Positions 1 to 9,177 are shown, counted from the stretch's first letter. The stretch is 37,925 bases of DNA from Azospirillum sp. B4 (GCF_000333275.1 NZ_BACU01000610.1:1-37925), one strand, 5' to 3'. Notes: a model not told the origin generated them from the letters alone. Translations and numbers: made by a program.

Positions 1-131
1 CCATCCGCGTGCGCATCGACACGTGGGTGCGCCGTGGCGCCACGGGGGAGGCGGTGCAGGTGACGGAAGGCGTCTTCACCTACGTCGCCATCGGCGAGGA
101 CGGCCGCCCCCGCCCCGTCGGCGCGGAATAG
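1..131 (+). CDS. Acyl-CoA thioesterase, YciA type (3' end only)
   Basis: Only the last 42 codons are inside the window, and the 5' end lies to the left. The visible peptide runs from IRVRIDTWVRR through TEGVFTYVAIGEDGRPRPV to a TAG stop at 129-131. This pattern, with an Arg-rich strand, then a T-E-G/A-x-F-x-Y-V-A strand and a D/E-G-x-P-R tail, is the C-terminal end of the YciA/acyl-CoA hydrolase hotdog family, which cleaves acyl-CoA thioesters in the cytoplasm. The catalytic Asp/Asn region is outside the window, so substrate preference cannot be judged. About 300 bp without a gene follow before the next CDS; apart from the FNR box described separately I see nothing else there. Confidence 0.7.
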   Translation, partial: IRVRIDTWVRRGATGEAVQVTEGVFTYVAIGEDGRPRPVGAE

Positions 132-252
132 TCCGGCCGCTACACCTGTCGATCTGGCGGGGATCCAACGGGCGGGTCACGAAGGTGGGCATGAAGGTGC
201 CAATCCGGGACTGAGGGACCAGCATCCTGAAACGTCAATAACCGCTCCGGCC

Positions 253-266
253 ATGATCTGGATCAA
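253..266. promoter_or_regulatory. FNR/FixK box (anaerobox) upstream of fnrN
   Basis: ATGAT-CTGG-ATCAA matches the FNR/FixK consensus TTGAT-N4-ATCAA at nine of ten defined positions. It lies about 170 bp before the fnrN start codon. Because that gene encodes an FNR-type protein with the recognition-helix residues that read TTGAT, autoregulation is the simple inference. No clear -10 hexamer could be fixed between the box and the gene. Confidence 0.7.
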
Positions 267-435
267 AGATCGGTTCGGCAGTTCGGGTAAGCCAGTCAGC
301 GCGATGTTAGCCTTTCCCTCACTCGTTCCCCGGCTATATGCTGATCTCGCGGCATTGATTGGGGAACGAAAGACCGGCCGCGCCCCCTGCCGCGACCGAC
401 GCGGGCAGGGTAACGGCTGAAAGCGGAGCGCGGCG

Positions 436-1212
436 ATGAGCCCTATCGATTTTGCCTATTCCCGGAGCGCCGATGCCCAGGGCAACGCCAAGGGTGCCGG
501 CGCCAAGCCCGACCCGGCCGGCGAAATCCACCCGTGCAGCGCCTGCACCGTCCGCACCCTGACCGTCTGTGCCGCCCTGGAGGCGGAAGAGCTGCGCCGC
601 CTGGCGGAAATCCTGCAGACGACCCGTTTCGACGCCGGCCACACCGTGTTCGGTGAGGGTGAACCGGCGGACACGCTGTACAACGTCACCTCGGGCACGG
701 TGAAGGTCTACAAGCTGCTGCCGGACGGACGGCGGCAGATCACCGGTTTCCTGTTGCCGGGCGACTTTTTCGGCCTGTCTGTCGACGATAGCTACGCCTA
801 CACCGCCGAGACGGTGACGCCGGTGTCATTGTGCCGATTCCCCCGCCGCCGCATGGAGGCACTGCTCGACGAATTCCCCAAGATGCAGCGGCGCCTGTTC
901 TCCATGGCGTCGAACGAGCTGGCGGCGGCGCAAGACCAGATGCTGCTGCTGGGCCGCAAGACGGCCAAGGAGAAGATCTGCTCCTTCCTCATGCTGCTGT
1001 CGCAGCGGGCCAGCCGGCGCGGCCACAAGACCAACCCGGTGCATGTGCCCATGAGCCGGGCCGACATCGCCGACTACCTGGGACTGACCACCGAAACCGT
1101 CAGCCGCACCTTCACCCAGTTGAAGACCAGTCGGGTCATCAGCCTGCTGGAAGGCAACAAGGTGCAGATCCAAGACATGGACGATCTGCTGGACCTGGCG
1201 GAAGGGGCTTGA
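436..1212 (+). CDS. fnrN: FnrN/FNR-type oxygen-sensing transcription regulator (Crp/Fnr family)
   Basis: This 258-aa Crp/Fnr-family regulator has an N-terminal cysteine cluster C34-x2-C37-x7-C45 plus C133. Four cysteines in this arrangement bind the oxygen-labile [4Fe-4S] cluster in FNR/FnrN proteins; FixK proteins lack them. Residues about 50-150 form the cyclic-nucleotide-like beta-roll, followed by the long dimerisation helix. The C-terminal helix-turn-helix around 208-230 carries E220-x2-S223-R224, the FNR-type signature for reading TTGAT-N4-ATCAA. Such regulators activate microaerobic genes (high-affinity oxidases, denitrification, nitrogen-fixation support). The ATG at 436 follows a GGAG-like stretch. 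An FNR box lies upstream, and a structured repeat begins 10 bp after the stop codon. FnrN versus AadR/FnrL naming is a lineage convention. Confidence 0.9.
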   Translation: MSPIDFAYSRSADAQGNAKGAGAKPDPAGEIHPCSACTVRTLTVCAALEAEELRRLAEILQTTRFDAGHTVFGEGEPADTLYNVTSGTVKVYKLLPDGRRQITGFLLPGDFFGLSVDDSYAYTAETVTPVSLCRFPRRRMEALLDEFPKMQRRLFSMASNELAAAQDQMLLLGRKTAKEKICSFLMLLSQRASRRGHKTNPVHVPMSRADIADYLGLTTETVSRTFTQLKTSRVISLLEGNKVQIQDMDDLLDLAEGA

Positions 1213-1222
1213 TTTAAGACGC

Positions 1223-1355
1223 CCTCAAACGGCGGGCGGCCACATCCGCGGCCTTGCCTTCCTCGATTTCCAGTCCGCCTTCGGCGCCCCGGAAATCTCC
1301 GGCGGATGCGGTCGCATCCTACAGCGGCATGAGACATCTCATGCCGCCGGCTTGA
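1223..1355. repeat. Structured intergenic repeat, copy 1 (most divergent)
   Basis: This copy sits between the converging ends of fnrN and the alpha/beta hydrolase gene. It shares the core CTCGATTTCCAGTCC...CCCCGGAAATCTCCGGCGG with copies at 3521, 11568 and 11688. Visible inverted arms are GATTTCC (1265-1271) with GGAAATC (1291-1297); GGATGC-GGTC-GCATCC (1304-1319); and GCGGCATGAG with CTCATGCCGC (1324-1347, loop ACAT). The second stem differs in sequence from the other copies yet stays fully paired. The element could act as a bidirectional transcript end; there is no T-tract. Confidence 0.8.
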
Positions 1356-1359
1356 ATGT

Positions 1360-2166
1360 TCAGACCCGCCGCGCGAACGCCGCCACGTCGGCATCGAAGC
1401 GGGGCGCCACCTCGGCGAAGGGGGCGTGGCCCACGCTGTCGTAGAGATGCACGTGCCGGCGCGGCAGCGTGTCGGCCAGCCACTCGGCCATGGCGGGCAG
1501 GATCACGCCATCGGCCCGGCCATGAACCACCAAGGCGGGGCGATCGAAGGCCGCCAGCGCCGCGCCGTCCCCCTGGCGGCGCATCATGGCGCGCCGCGCC
1601 GCCAGGGGCACGGACAGGGTATCGGCCACCGCCATCTCCACCCCCTCTTGCTTCCCGATGGCTTGCGCCAGCGCCCGGGCGCCGGCCACTTGCGTCGCCG
1701 GGTCGTCGGACAGGATGGCTGGAAAGTGGGCCTTGGCGGCAGGGCCCAGATAGGGGGCGGCCGCCTTGCCCAGGCGCGGGCAGGCGCCGGCGAACACCGC
1801 CCCGGCGATACCGTCCGTGCCGAACGCGGCGACATGGTCCGCCAGGACGGCGCCGCCGTAGGACCAGCCGACCAGCACCACGTCGCGCGCGCCCAAGGCC
1901 CGGCGCACCGCCGCCACATCGGCCCCCCAGTGGGGCCCGTCGCCGTAGGCGTCGGCGCTTTCCGGCCGGCCGGAGTGACCGTGGCCCCGCAGGTCCAGCG
2001 CCAGCAGGCGGAATTCGGCCGCCAGGGGGCCGGAGAACTGGGCGCGGAAGGCCCGGTGGCTTTGTCCGAAGCCGTGCAGGAACAGCAAGGGCCGTCCCTC
2101 GGGAACGCCGCCCTCCACCACGGCCAGCATGGTGCCGTCCGCCGCCGTCACCTGATGCAGGATCAT
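1360..2166 (-). CDS. Alpha/beta-fold hydrolase
   Basis: A 268-aa cytoplasmic alpha/beta hydrolase. The oxyanion-hole motif HGFGQSHRAF is near residues 31-40, the strand LLALDLRGHGHSGRP follows, and the nucleophile elbow is GWSYGG with Ser102. The acidic residue is probably in HGRADGVILP and the catalytic His in SVGHAPFAEV near the C-terminus. The ATG at 2166 was chosen because GGGAGG lies just upstream and because earlier in-frame codons encode no conserved sequence. The physiological ester, lactone or peroxide substrate cannot be told from sequence. The gene ends 5 bp from repeat copy 1 and is divergent from rlmN, with a 131-bp shared promoter region. Confidence 0.85.
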   Translation of the reverse strand: MILHQVTAADGTMLAVVEGGVPEGRPLLFLHGFGQSHRAFRAQFSGPLAAEFRLLALDLRGHGHSGRPESADAYGDGPHWGADVAAVRRALGARDVVLVGWSYGGAVLADHVAAFGTDGIAGAVFAGACPRLGKAAAPYLGPAAKAHFPAILSDDPATQVAGARALAQAIGKQEGVEMAVADTLSVPLAARRAMMRRQGDGAALAAFDRPALVVHGRADGVILPAMAEWLADTLPRRHVHLYDSVGHAPFAEVAPRFDADVAAFARRV

Positions 2167-2297
2167 GGCCCCCTCCCCGATTTCCGCGCGTCCCACCGGC
2201 GATAGCGCCGCCGGAGGACGGACGCAACCCCGCCCCGCGCTTTTTCGCGAGTCGCACCCTTTGACTCCCGCCCGGATCTGCCCCATCTATCGCCGCC

Positions 2298-3512
2298 ATG
2301 GGCGTGGAAAATCACATGAAGGAATTCGCCCCGCCGCCTCCTCGGGCGGACGGGCGGGTGAACCTGGTCGGCCTGTCGCGGGACGATCTGGAGGCTGAGG
2401 TCGCTGAGGCCGGGCTGGAGCGCTTCCGCGCGCGTCAGCTGTGGCACTGGATCTATCATCGCGGCGCCACCGATTTCGCGGTGATGAGCACGCTGGCCAA
2501 GCCGGTGCGCGAGAAGCTGGCCGAGCGCTACGTCATCGACCGGCCCGCAGCGGTGAAGGACCTGAAGAGCGAGGACGGCACGCGCAAGTGGCTGGCCCGC
2601 ATGCCCGACGGCCAGGAGATCGAGACCGTCCACATCCCGGAGGAGGATCGCGGCACGCTCTGCGTCTCCTCCCAGGTGGGCTGCACCCTGACCTGCCGCT
2701 TCTGCCACACCGGCACCCAGCGCCTGGTGCGCAACCTGGACGCCACGGAGATCGTGGGTCAGGTCATGCTGGCGCGCGACCACCTGGACGAATGGCCGGC
2801 CCCGCCCGACGGGCGCATGCTGAGCAACATCGTCATGATGGGCATGGGTGAGCCGCTGTTCAATTACGCGAACGTGGCCAAGGCGCTGAAGATCGTCATG
2901 GACGGCGAGGGCATCGCCATTTCCAAGCGGCGCATCACCCTGTCCACCTCCGGCGTCGTGCCCATGATGAAGCAGTGCGGGGCGGAGCTAGGCGTGAACC
3001 TGGCCGTCAGCCTGCACGCGGTGAACGATGAGCTGCGCGACCGCATCGTGCCGCTGAACCGCAAGTATCCCATCAAGGACCTGATGCAGGCCTGCCGGGA
3101 CTATCCGGGCCTGAGCAACGCGCGCCGCATCACCTTCGAATACGTCATGCTGAAGGGCGTGAACGACAGCCTGGCTGACGCCCGCGAGCTGGTGCGCCTG
3201 CTGCGCGGCATCCCGGCCAAGATCAACCTGATCCCCTTCAACTACTGGCCGGGCGCACCGTTCGAGTGCTCGACGGACGAGCAGATCACCAAGTTCGCGG
3301 ACTTCGTGAACAACGCCGGCTACGCCTCGCCCGTGCGCACCCCGCGCGGCCGCGACATCCTGGCCGCCTGCGGCCAGCTGAAGAGCGAGAGCACCAAGCC
3401 CACCGCCCAGGCCCGCATCGCGGCGCTGGAGGCGCACAAGGCCCTGCAGGCCGAGTACGCCGCCCAGGTGGCGGAAAAGGAAGCCGGGCTGGCCGCGGCG
3501 GGGACTCTTTAA
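2298..3512 (+). CDS. rlmN: 23S rRNA (adenine2503-C2)-methyltransferase RlmN (radical SAM)
   Basis: A 404-aa protein of normal RlmN length. The radical-SAM cluster motif C129-x3-C133-x2-C136 sits in [12 protein letters not shown]. The catalytic cysteine that forms the methylated intermediate/thioacetal is in ILAACGQLK (Cys358). The SAM-binding GMGEPL and the N-terminal RNA-binding segment with [12 protein letters not shown] are present. RlmN installs m2A2503 in 23S rRNA and m2A37 in some tRNAs, affecting decoding accuracy. The ATG at 2298 has no clear Shine-Dalgarno; the in-frame ATG at 2316, preceded by GGAAAA, is an equally good start and would shorten the protein by six residues. Repeat copy 2 begins 9 bp after the stop codon. 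Confidence 0.95.
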   Translation: MGVENHMKEFAPPPPRADGRVNLVGLSRDDLEAEVAEAGLERFRARQLWHWIYHRGATDFAVMSTLAKPVREKLAERYVIDRPAAVKDLKSEDGTRKWLARMPDGQEIETVHIPEEDRGTLCVSSQVGCTLTCRFCHTGTQRLVRNLDATEIVGQVMLARDHLDEWPAPPDGRMLSNIVMMGMGEPLFNYANVAKALKIVMDGEGIAISKRRITLSTSGVVPMMKQCGAELGVNLAVSLHAVNDELRDRIVPLNRKYPIKDLMQACRDYPGLSNARRITFEYVMLKGVNDSLADARELVRLLRGIPAKINLIPFNYWPGAPFECSTDEQITKFADFVNNAGYASPVRTPRGRDILAACGQLKSESTKPTAQARIAALEAHKALQAEYAAQVAEKEAGLAAAGTL

Positions 3513-3520
3513 GTTAAGGT

Positions 3521-3671
3521 CCTCAAGCGCCGGCAGGGCCGTCCGGCCCTTTGGCTGGTCCTCGATTTCCAGTCCACTGCGTTCCCCGGAAATCTCCGGC
3601 GGCCCCGGTCGGGGCCTACAGCGGCATGAGCGATCATGCCGCTGGGCGGGGGGGCCGTCCCGGCGCCTGAG
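3521..3671. repeat. Structured intergenic repeat, copy 2, with inverted ends
   Basis: This copy directly follows rlmN. In order it shows AGGGCC-GTCC-GGCCCT (3535-3550), the conserved arms GATTTCC (3564-3570) and GGAAATC (3588-3594), GGCCCC-GGTC-GGGGCC (3601-3616), and an 11-bp stem CAGCGGCATGA/TCATGCCGCTG (3619-3644, loop GCGA). It begins CCTCAAGCGCCGG and ends CCGGCGCCTGAG, so the outer ends are imperfect inverted repeats, as in a MITE or a large cruciform. Confidence 0.85.
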
Positions 3672-3761
3672 CCACCTCAAGGCGGGGGTGACGCCGGCCC
3701 TGTAATCCCTGCGGCGCTTTGCTATCATCCGGCCCATAAGGACCCGTGGGGGACGCGCGCT

Positions 3762-4034
3762 TTGGATCTCGGTACCGATCTCGTCAACAGTCTGATGATC
3801 CACATCGGGGTCACGGCCCTCCTGCTGTGGCCGGCCCATCGGCTGGTCGTCCGCGCCGGCCTGCCCCGCCCCTGGCCCCTATGGCTGGCCCTGCCGCTGC
3901 TGGGGCCTGTCATCTTCCTGGTGCTGCTGGCCAAGACACCCTGGCCCGTCCTGCCCGTCCGCCAGCCCAGGATGCACCCGCGTGAACGCCTGAAGCGCGA
4001 GCGGGCGGCCGCCCAAGCCGCCGCGTCGGAGTAA
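3762..4034 (+). CDS. Small membrane protein, unknown function
   Basis: I do not recognise this family. A reading frame open from 3636 ends at 4034. Translation probably starts at TTG 3762, preceded by GGGGGA at suitable spacing, giving about 90 aa; an ATG at 3795 would give 79 aa. The protein has two hydrophobic stretches (MIHIGVTALLLW and LWLALPLLGPVIFLVLLA) joined by a short basic loop. Its tail is strongly basic and Ala-rich (MHPRERLKRERAAAQAAASE), probably cytoplasmic. The next gene starts 5 bp after the stop and also encodes a two-helix membrane protein, so the two probably form one operon and possibly one complex. The upstream part of the open frame runs through repeat copy 2 and is not counted as coding. 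Confidence 0.55.
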   Translation: MDLGTDLVNSLMIHIGVTALLLWPAHRLVVRAGLPRPWPLWLALPLLGPVIFLVLLAKTPWPVLPVRQPRMHPRERLKRERAAAQAAASE

Positions 4035-4039
4035 CGCCC

Positions 4040-4264
4040 ATGCTGCCCCTGGCCTACGCCCCCGCCCTCAGCCTGCTACTGCCCACCTGGGCCGCCCTCC
4101 TAATCGTCGTCATCCTGGCCACCATCGCCGTCTGCGCCACGGGCCTCGTGCTGGCCAAGGTGGGCCGCAACCCTTATTGGGCGCTGCTGCTGTACTTCCC
4201 TTTCCTGGGTGTGCCCGCCCTCTGGTACCTGGCCTACGCGCGCTGGCCCCGGCAGAAGGCTTGA
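4040..4264 (+). CDS. Small two-helix membrane protein, unknown function
   Basis: A 74-aa protein with two predicted transmembrane helices, about residues 12-38 and 48-66, joined by the short polar loop KVGRNPYW. Its second half contains aromatic/proline motifs (YFPFLGVPALWYLAYARWP) that look conserved rather than random. It begins 5 bp after the preceding small membrane protein gene and ends 1 bp before the convergent hipA stop. No catalytic residues or known domain are visible. Codon use fits the neighbouring genes, which supports real coding. Confidence 0.6.
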   Translation: MLPLAYAPALSLLLPTWAALLIVVILATIAVCATGLVLAKVGRNPYWALLLYFPFLGVPALWYLAYARWPRQKA

Positions 4265-4265
4265 G

Positions 4266-5603
4266 TCAGCTGGGAATGGTCCATCCCCCCGCGCGGGCCA
4301 GAAAGGGTGGCGCCTCAGCCGCGATGGTCCAGCCGAAGGTGTCAGCCATGCTGCGCACCACCTCCGCCACGCAGCGGCGAATGTTCTCATAGGGCTCAAT
4401 GCCGGCGAATTCCGGCCTTTGCCGCAGGGCGTCCAGCTTGGGCAGCACGCTCTCTGCCTGCGCTTTCACCGCCGCCTCCAGCGCAGTGAGGCCCCCCGGG
4501 GTGGCCGCCGGCGCCAGCATGAACCAATCAACCTTACGGATCCGATCTGGCCGGGTGGCATCACCAACACGCATAGCAAGGTCTTCCGCGACCGGAAAAA
4601 TGCGCGTGCACAGCATGTCATAGGCCGGGGCCAAGGATGGCGCACGGCCCGGCGCATCATAGAGCAGACTGAAATTCTTGGCATGGGCATCGGCGTTGGC
4701 CAGCAGCACCGTGGCGATCACCCGCCGCATCAACTCCGCCCGTCCCAACAGGGGGGCCGCCGTATGCTGGGCCAAGGCCAAGCAATGGCTCAAGCCAGGC
4801 CCCACTTTCTGGGCCTCGCCTGTTTCATCGATGGAAAATTCATATTTGCGTTCTGGCGGATAGCCCAACGCCTGGCAGAAATCCTCCTGATGGATTTCAT
4901 GGACACGGCCGCCTTCGACACGTCGATCATAACGCTCCACCAACAGGCATTCCCGCCCGGCGAACGAGCGAAGGGCCGTTCCCGCAACGTCCACACCCAG
5001 GCTGGCCGCCAGCGCCATCGAGAACGCCTCGGCCTTGGGCACCAGGGCAAAATCCGGCTTTCCAGCAGGGGCGACCTTGATGAGGTGGGTTGAGGGGGAG
5101 CCATTGAGCGGCCGGTGGAAACGCCCGTCCAGAAAAGCCACGGCCGTCTTGGGTTGGGCCCCAGCCACGGATAGGCGCACGCGTCGGTCGGCGGCGAAAT
5201 TCGGCGACGTCGGAATCTCGTCAATGACGCGCGCCAGCGCCGCCTCGTCCAGCGGCTCATAATCCTGCGGCACATCCGGCTTGCCACCAGGATTCAGCAA
5301 GCGGACGGCGCCGGCGCATTCCGCACCATATTCACGCAGCAGGCCAAAGATTTCGTAAGGCTGCAAACGGCGCCGAGCGGCGGCAGCGGCCAGGGCGTCC
5401 CCTTCCGGCAGCAGTCCAGCGAAGAAGGGGCGGCACTCCGCATCGGTGTACGGCTCGGCCCGAGGCGGCAGGCTGATCGAAAGCCGTGACAAGGGGCTGC
5501 GGTCGGCATAAGTGAAAGTCAGCCGGCCCACTCTGTCGGCCTCAAGGACGCCGACGCCCCGCTCCCCCAGGAAAACCTCCAGCGCCTGGCCGTCCCCGGT
5601 CAC
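4266..5603 (-). CDS. hipA: HipA-type serine/threonine kinase toxin
   Basis: A 445-aa HipA-family kinase. The N-terminal subdomain carries FAGLLPEGDALAAAAA, the HipA N1-type signature. SVAGAQPKTAV is the HipA nucleotide-binding loop. The catalytic loop is NADAHAKNFSLLY and the metal-binding segment is LAPAYDMLCT. In E. coli, HipA phosphorylates glutamyl-tRNA synthetase, halting translation and causing persistence; other HipA proteins choose other targets, so the target here is open. The start codon overlaps the hipB stop by 4 bp, indicating translational coupling. All key residues are visible, so the toxin should be active. The module is convergent with the small membrane protein genes. Confidence 0.92.
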   Translation of the reverse strand: MTGDGQALEVFLGERGVGVLEADRVGRLTFTYADRSPLSRLSISLPPRAEPYTDAECRPFFAGLLPEGDALAAAAARRRLQPYEIFGLLREYGAECAGAVRLLNPGGKPDVPQDYEPLDEAALARVIDEIPTSPNFAADRRVRLSVAGAQPKTAVAFLDGRFHRPLNGSPSTHLIKVAPAGKPDFALVPKAEAFSMALAASLGVDVAGTALRSFAGRECLLVERYDRRVEGGRVHEIHQEDFCQALGYPPERKYEFSIDETGEAQKVGPGLSHCLALAQHTAAPLLGRAELMRRVIATVLLANADAHAKNFSLLYDAPGRAPSLAPAYDMLCTRIFPVAEDLAMRVGDATRPDRIRKVDWFMLAPAATPGGLTALEAAVKAQAESVLPKLDALRQRPEFAGIEPYENIRRCVAEVVRSMADTFGWTIAAEAPPFLARAGGWTIPS

Positions 5604-5902
5604 CGCAATCCCCCGAACAGGTCGATGCCCAAAGCCTGCATGTAGGCCATGACCTTGCCCAATTCTGCTGTGGACTTGCCGTTTTCCACTGCCGACAGGA
5701 AGGACAGGCTGAGGCCCGTCCCCGCCGCCACGTCACGCAATGTCATGCCCAAGGCCTGGCGCCGGGCACGGATCAGGGCGCCCAGACGGTCGGGACCATC
5801 CAGCGGGACGGCGCCGGCCACGTCCTGCACAATGGCGCCAAACTGGGCCAGCGCCGCCTCCCGCTCCCGTATTCTGTTCGCCGCTCGGCTAACAATGGCC
5901 AT
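5600..5902 (-). CDS. hipB: HipB-type HTH antitoxin/repressor
   Basis: A 100-aa XRE-family helix-turn-helix protein: LGALIRARRQALGMTLRDVAAGTGLSLSFLSAVENGKSTAELGKVMAYMQALG is the typical HipB-like fold. An N-terminal arm of about 40 residues precedes it. The ATG at 5902 was chosen; an in-frame TTG at 5914 would add four residues. The stop overlaps the hipA start by 4 bp. HipB binds and neutralises HipA and represses the operon through palindromic operators. Three related dyads lie here, one of them inside the first codons of this gene, which supports autorepression. Confidence 0.9.
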   Translation of the reverse strand: MAIVSRAANRIREREAALAQFGAIVQDVAGAVPLDGPDRLGALIRARRQALGMTLRDVAAGTGLSLSFLSAVENGKSTAELGKVMAYMQALGIDLFGGLR

Positions 5903-5992
5903 CAACCGCCCCAAATACGCGTGCCGTTCGTCGTACGGCTAACATAGCCTGAGGACGCTTTCGCACCAACCGTTTATTCGTCGTACGACGAA
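5876..5992. promoter_or_regulatory. Three phased hipBA operator-like dyads
   Basis: Three related dyads are GTTCGCCGCTCGGCTAAC (5876-5893), GTTCGTCGTACGGCTAAC (5926-5943) and the perfect 16-bp palindrome TTCGTCGTACGACGAA (5977-5992). Their centres are 5884.5, 5934.5 and 5984.5, exactly 50 bp apart, close to five helical turns. The first lies inside the hipB coding start, the second just upstream, the third towards argG. They are the best candidates for HipB or HipAB binding sites. Confidence 0.75.
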
Positions 5993-6124
5993 CACGTCGC
6001 CATCGAAGCGGGGTCCGCGCGGGCTGGGGATGCGGCCCCGGCAGGCGCACTAATCTTGCCAGCCGGGCGCCCGGGGGATAACGTCCGGACGCATTCCACC
6101 CTGACCTTTAGCGGGCGTACAGTC

Positions 6125-7336
<1,212 letters not shown>

Positions 7337-7362
7337 GCGGGGCTTTACCGCCCCCCGCAGGA

Positions 7363-7398
7363 AAGGCCCCGTCCGGGAAACCGGGCGGGGCCTTTTTT
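7363..7398. terminator. Intrinsic terminator shared by argG and the convergent gene
   Basis: GGCCCCGTCCGG, loop GAAA, CCGGGCGGGGCC, followed by TTTTTT, forms an 11-12 bp GC-rich stem (one T-G pair) with a stable GNRA-type loop. On the plus strand it ends argG; the T-tract touches the stop codon of the sulfotransferase gene on the other strand. Confidence 0.92.
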
Positions 7399-8046
7399 CT
7401 AACGGGCATAGCGATCGAAGAACCGCACATCGTCGGCGAGGATATCGGTCAACCGCCGCCGCAGCACGGGGTCGTTCTCGACCTCCTCCCGCTCATCAGA
7501 CGCCGGGGTCACATTGTCCCGTACAGAGACATCCAGCGGCCGGTCGATGAGACGGGCAAGCCTCATCAGCGCCGCTTCCCTGTTTTCGTGATCGCCGATC
7601 AGATTGAAGCGCTCCATAGGGAAGCCGCCGAAATAGGTCTGCGAATATAGATATCTCAGCAATGGCAACTGTGCCATTTCCACAAGAGTCAGATCATTAT
7701 CCAAAAAGTATTCATGCAAAGAATCCCCTTGTCTACCCATGCTTTTCCAGAAGAAATATATGGATATGATGTTGTCGACGGGGTTTCGTAGAATCGTAAA
7801 CAGCCAGTCATCCGGGGATAGATCGTACTTCCCGGGATGGAAATGCCCATGAACACAGGAAATTCCAGGGGGAACCCGTTCCCGCCTGTTCATATATCGA
7901 TGGGGGTCAAGAACCCGCTGGCTGAGAACATTCGCAGGATTGTCTGCATAATCGAGTTTGATACCGTCGCCATATGTATTGGACAGTATGCGCAACACCG
8001 ACGAGCCCCCGGCCTTGGGTGCATGAACAGAAATTAGCGATGGCAT
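7399..8046 (-). CDS. Sulfotransferase-family protein
   Basis: A 215-aa protein with the two PAPS-binding elements of cytosolic/Golgi-type sulfotransferases. The 5'-phosphosulfate loop is HAPKAGGSSVLRIL (residues 8-21), and the 3'-phosphate strand/helix is LFTILRNPVDNIISIYFFW. The HGHFHPGKY segment resembles the Sulfotransfer_2 group, which modifies polysaccharides; a surface-glycan substrate is inference. The gene is visibly richer in A+T than its neighbours (runs such as ATATAT upstream and AT-ending codons), suggesting horizontal acquisition. It stands alone, convergent with argG, with 234 bp of AT-rich DNA upstream in which I see no other gene. Confidence 0.75.
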   Translation of the reverse strand: MPSLISVHAPKAGGSSVLRILSNTYGDGIKLDYADNPANVLSQRVLDPHRYMNRRERVPPGISCVHGHFHPGKYDLSPDDWLFTILRNPVDNIISIYFFWKSMGRQGDSLHEYFLDNDLTLVEMAQLPLLRYLYSQTYFGGFPMERFNLIGDHENREAALMRLARLIDRPLDVSVRDNVTPASDEREEVENDPVLRRRLTDILADDVRFFDRYAR

Positions 8047-8280
8047 TGATATTAAACGATTCCCTCTACTGGCCGCAGCACCAGCCTTTGCCTTTACGCT
8101 GATGAGAGCGTTATACCGCCATAATCAAATCGTCACATATATATACAATGGCATATTCCGATAGGCCATCAGCCTGTCTGAAAAACGTCGCCCACTTTAC
8201 TTCGCGTCGCCCCACTCCCGTGGCGTGGACAGCAATTGCACCATCCATCCACGCCCCCAACGCGTATAACCGGGGACACC

Positions 8281-8610
8281 TTAACGCTTGGGATCGTGAT
8301 CGGCGATGAGCCGTAGCAGCGCCGCCGCCTCGCCCGCCACCTGCACCACCTTGTTGCGGTCGGTTTGGCCGGCGACGATGGTCAGGGTGGACTTGGGCAC
8401 ACGCCAGGTCTTGGACAGCAGCTTCAGCACGGCCTCGTTGGCCTTGCCGTCCTCCGGCACGGTGGTGACGGCCACCTTCAGCAGCTGGCGTCCCTCTGGC
8501 CCATCCATGGGGCCTAGCACGGCGTTGCGCGAGGCGCGCGGGGTGACGCGCAGGTACACGCGAACGCCGTCCGCCACCGCCTCCGCGGCAGGTTTGGTGT
8601 CGTCAGCCAC
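8281..8610 (-). CDS. DUF167/YggU family protein
   Basis: A 109-aa member of the DUF167 (COG1872, YggU) family. The family core is clear: VYLRVTPRASRNAV, LLKVAVTTVPEDGKANEAVLKLLSKTWRVPKSTLTIVAGQTDRNKVVQV. Function is unknown; the fold is a small alpha/beta domain. GTG 8610 is the start, four bases after the yggT stop, with AAGGCG as a weak Shine-Dalgarno, so the two genes are translationally linked. The yggT-yggU pair is common in proteobacteria, which supports both calls. Confidence 0.9.
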   Translation of the reverse strand: MADDTKPAAEAVADGVRVYLRVTPRASRNAVLGPMDGPEGRQLLKVAVTTVPEDGKANEAVLKLLSKTWRVPKSTLTIVAGQTDRNKVVQVAGEAAALLRLIADHDPKR

Positions 8611-8614
8611 CGCC

Positions 8615-8923
8615 TTAGCGGTACATCAGGGCGCTGAACATATAGTTGGTGATCAGCCGTTCGATGGCCCAGATAATCAGCATCAGCACGATGAAGGAGA
8701 TATCGACGCCGCCCAGGTTGGGCACCACGTTGCGGATGGGCCGCAGCGCCGGCTCGGTCAGGCGGTAGGTGATGTCCATCAGGGTGGAGACGAAGCGGTT
8801 GCGGGTGTTGATGACCCCGAAGAACACCAGCCAACTGAGGATGGCGCTGGTCATCAACACATACCAATAGAGGTTCAGAACCGTCAGCAGCAGTTCCAGG
8901 ATGGTGCGGATCAAAGGATCCAT
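8615..8923 (-). CDS. YggT family integral membrane protein
   Basis: A 102-aa protein with the YGGT architecture: a first hydrophobic helix (ILELLLTVLNLYWYVLMTSAILSWL), the conserved loop RLTEPALRPIRNVVPNLGGVD, then a second helix region (FIVLMLIIWAIERLI). The P-x-L-x-P-I-R-x-x-x-P motif is diagnostic. YggT proteins are inner-membrane proteins linked to osmotic or ion homeostasis and, by homology to CCB3/YlmG, to membrane-protein assembly. ATG 8923 is preceded by GGGGGCGG. It is the first gene of a two-gene operon with the DUF167 gene. Confidence 0.92.
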   Translation of the reverse strand: MDPLIRTILELLLTVLNLYWYVLMTSAILSWLVFFGVINTRNRFVSTLMDITYRLTEPALRPIRNVVPNLGGVDISFIVLMLIIWAIERLITNYMFSALMYR

Positions 8924-9177
8924 GGCGGTTCCGCCCCCAATGGTTTCAACGGCATGGCCGCCACCCTACGGGCGGGCCGCCCCCTTGTCCAGAGCGGGCG
9001 GACGGTGGATGGCCCACGGCCCACCCAAGCGGTCCCATGCCTCCTCCCACACCCGCGCCCGCATGAGCAATATTCCGTTCCGCCGGCAGAATGGCCGCTT
9101 GACATGCCCCCCGCCCCTGAGCATTATCCCGCCCACTTCAGGCGCCCGGGTATCAGCCCGCCGCCGGATTTGAGTGT

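Noticed and set aside
2164..2190. GATTTCC next to GC-rich sequence, similar to the repeat core
   Set aside because: No matching GGAAATC arm follows; it is the 5' leader of the hydrolase gene.
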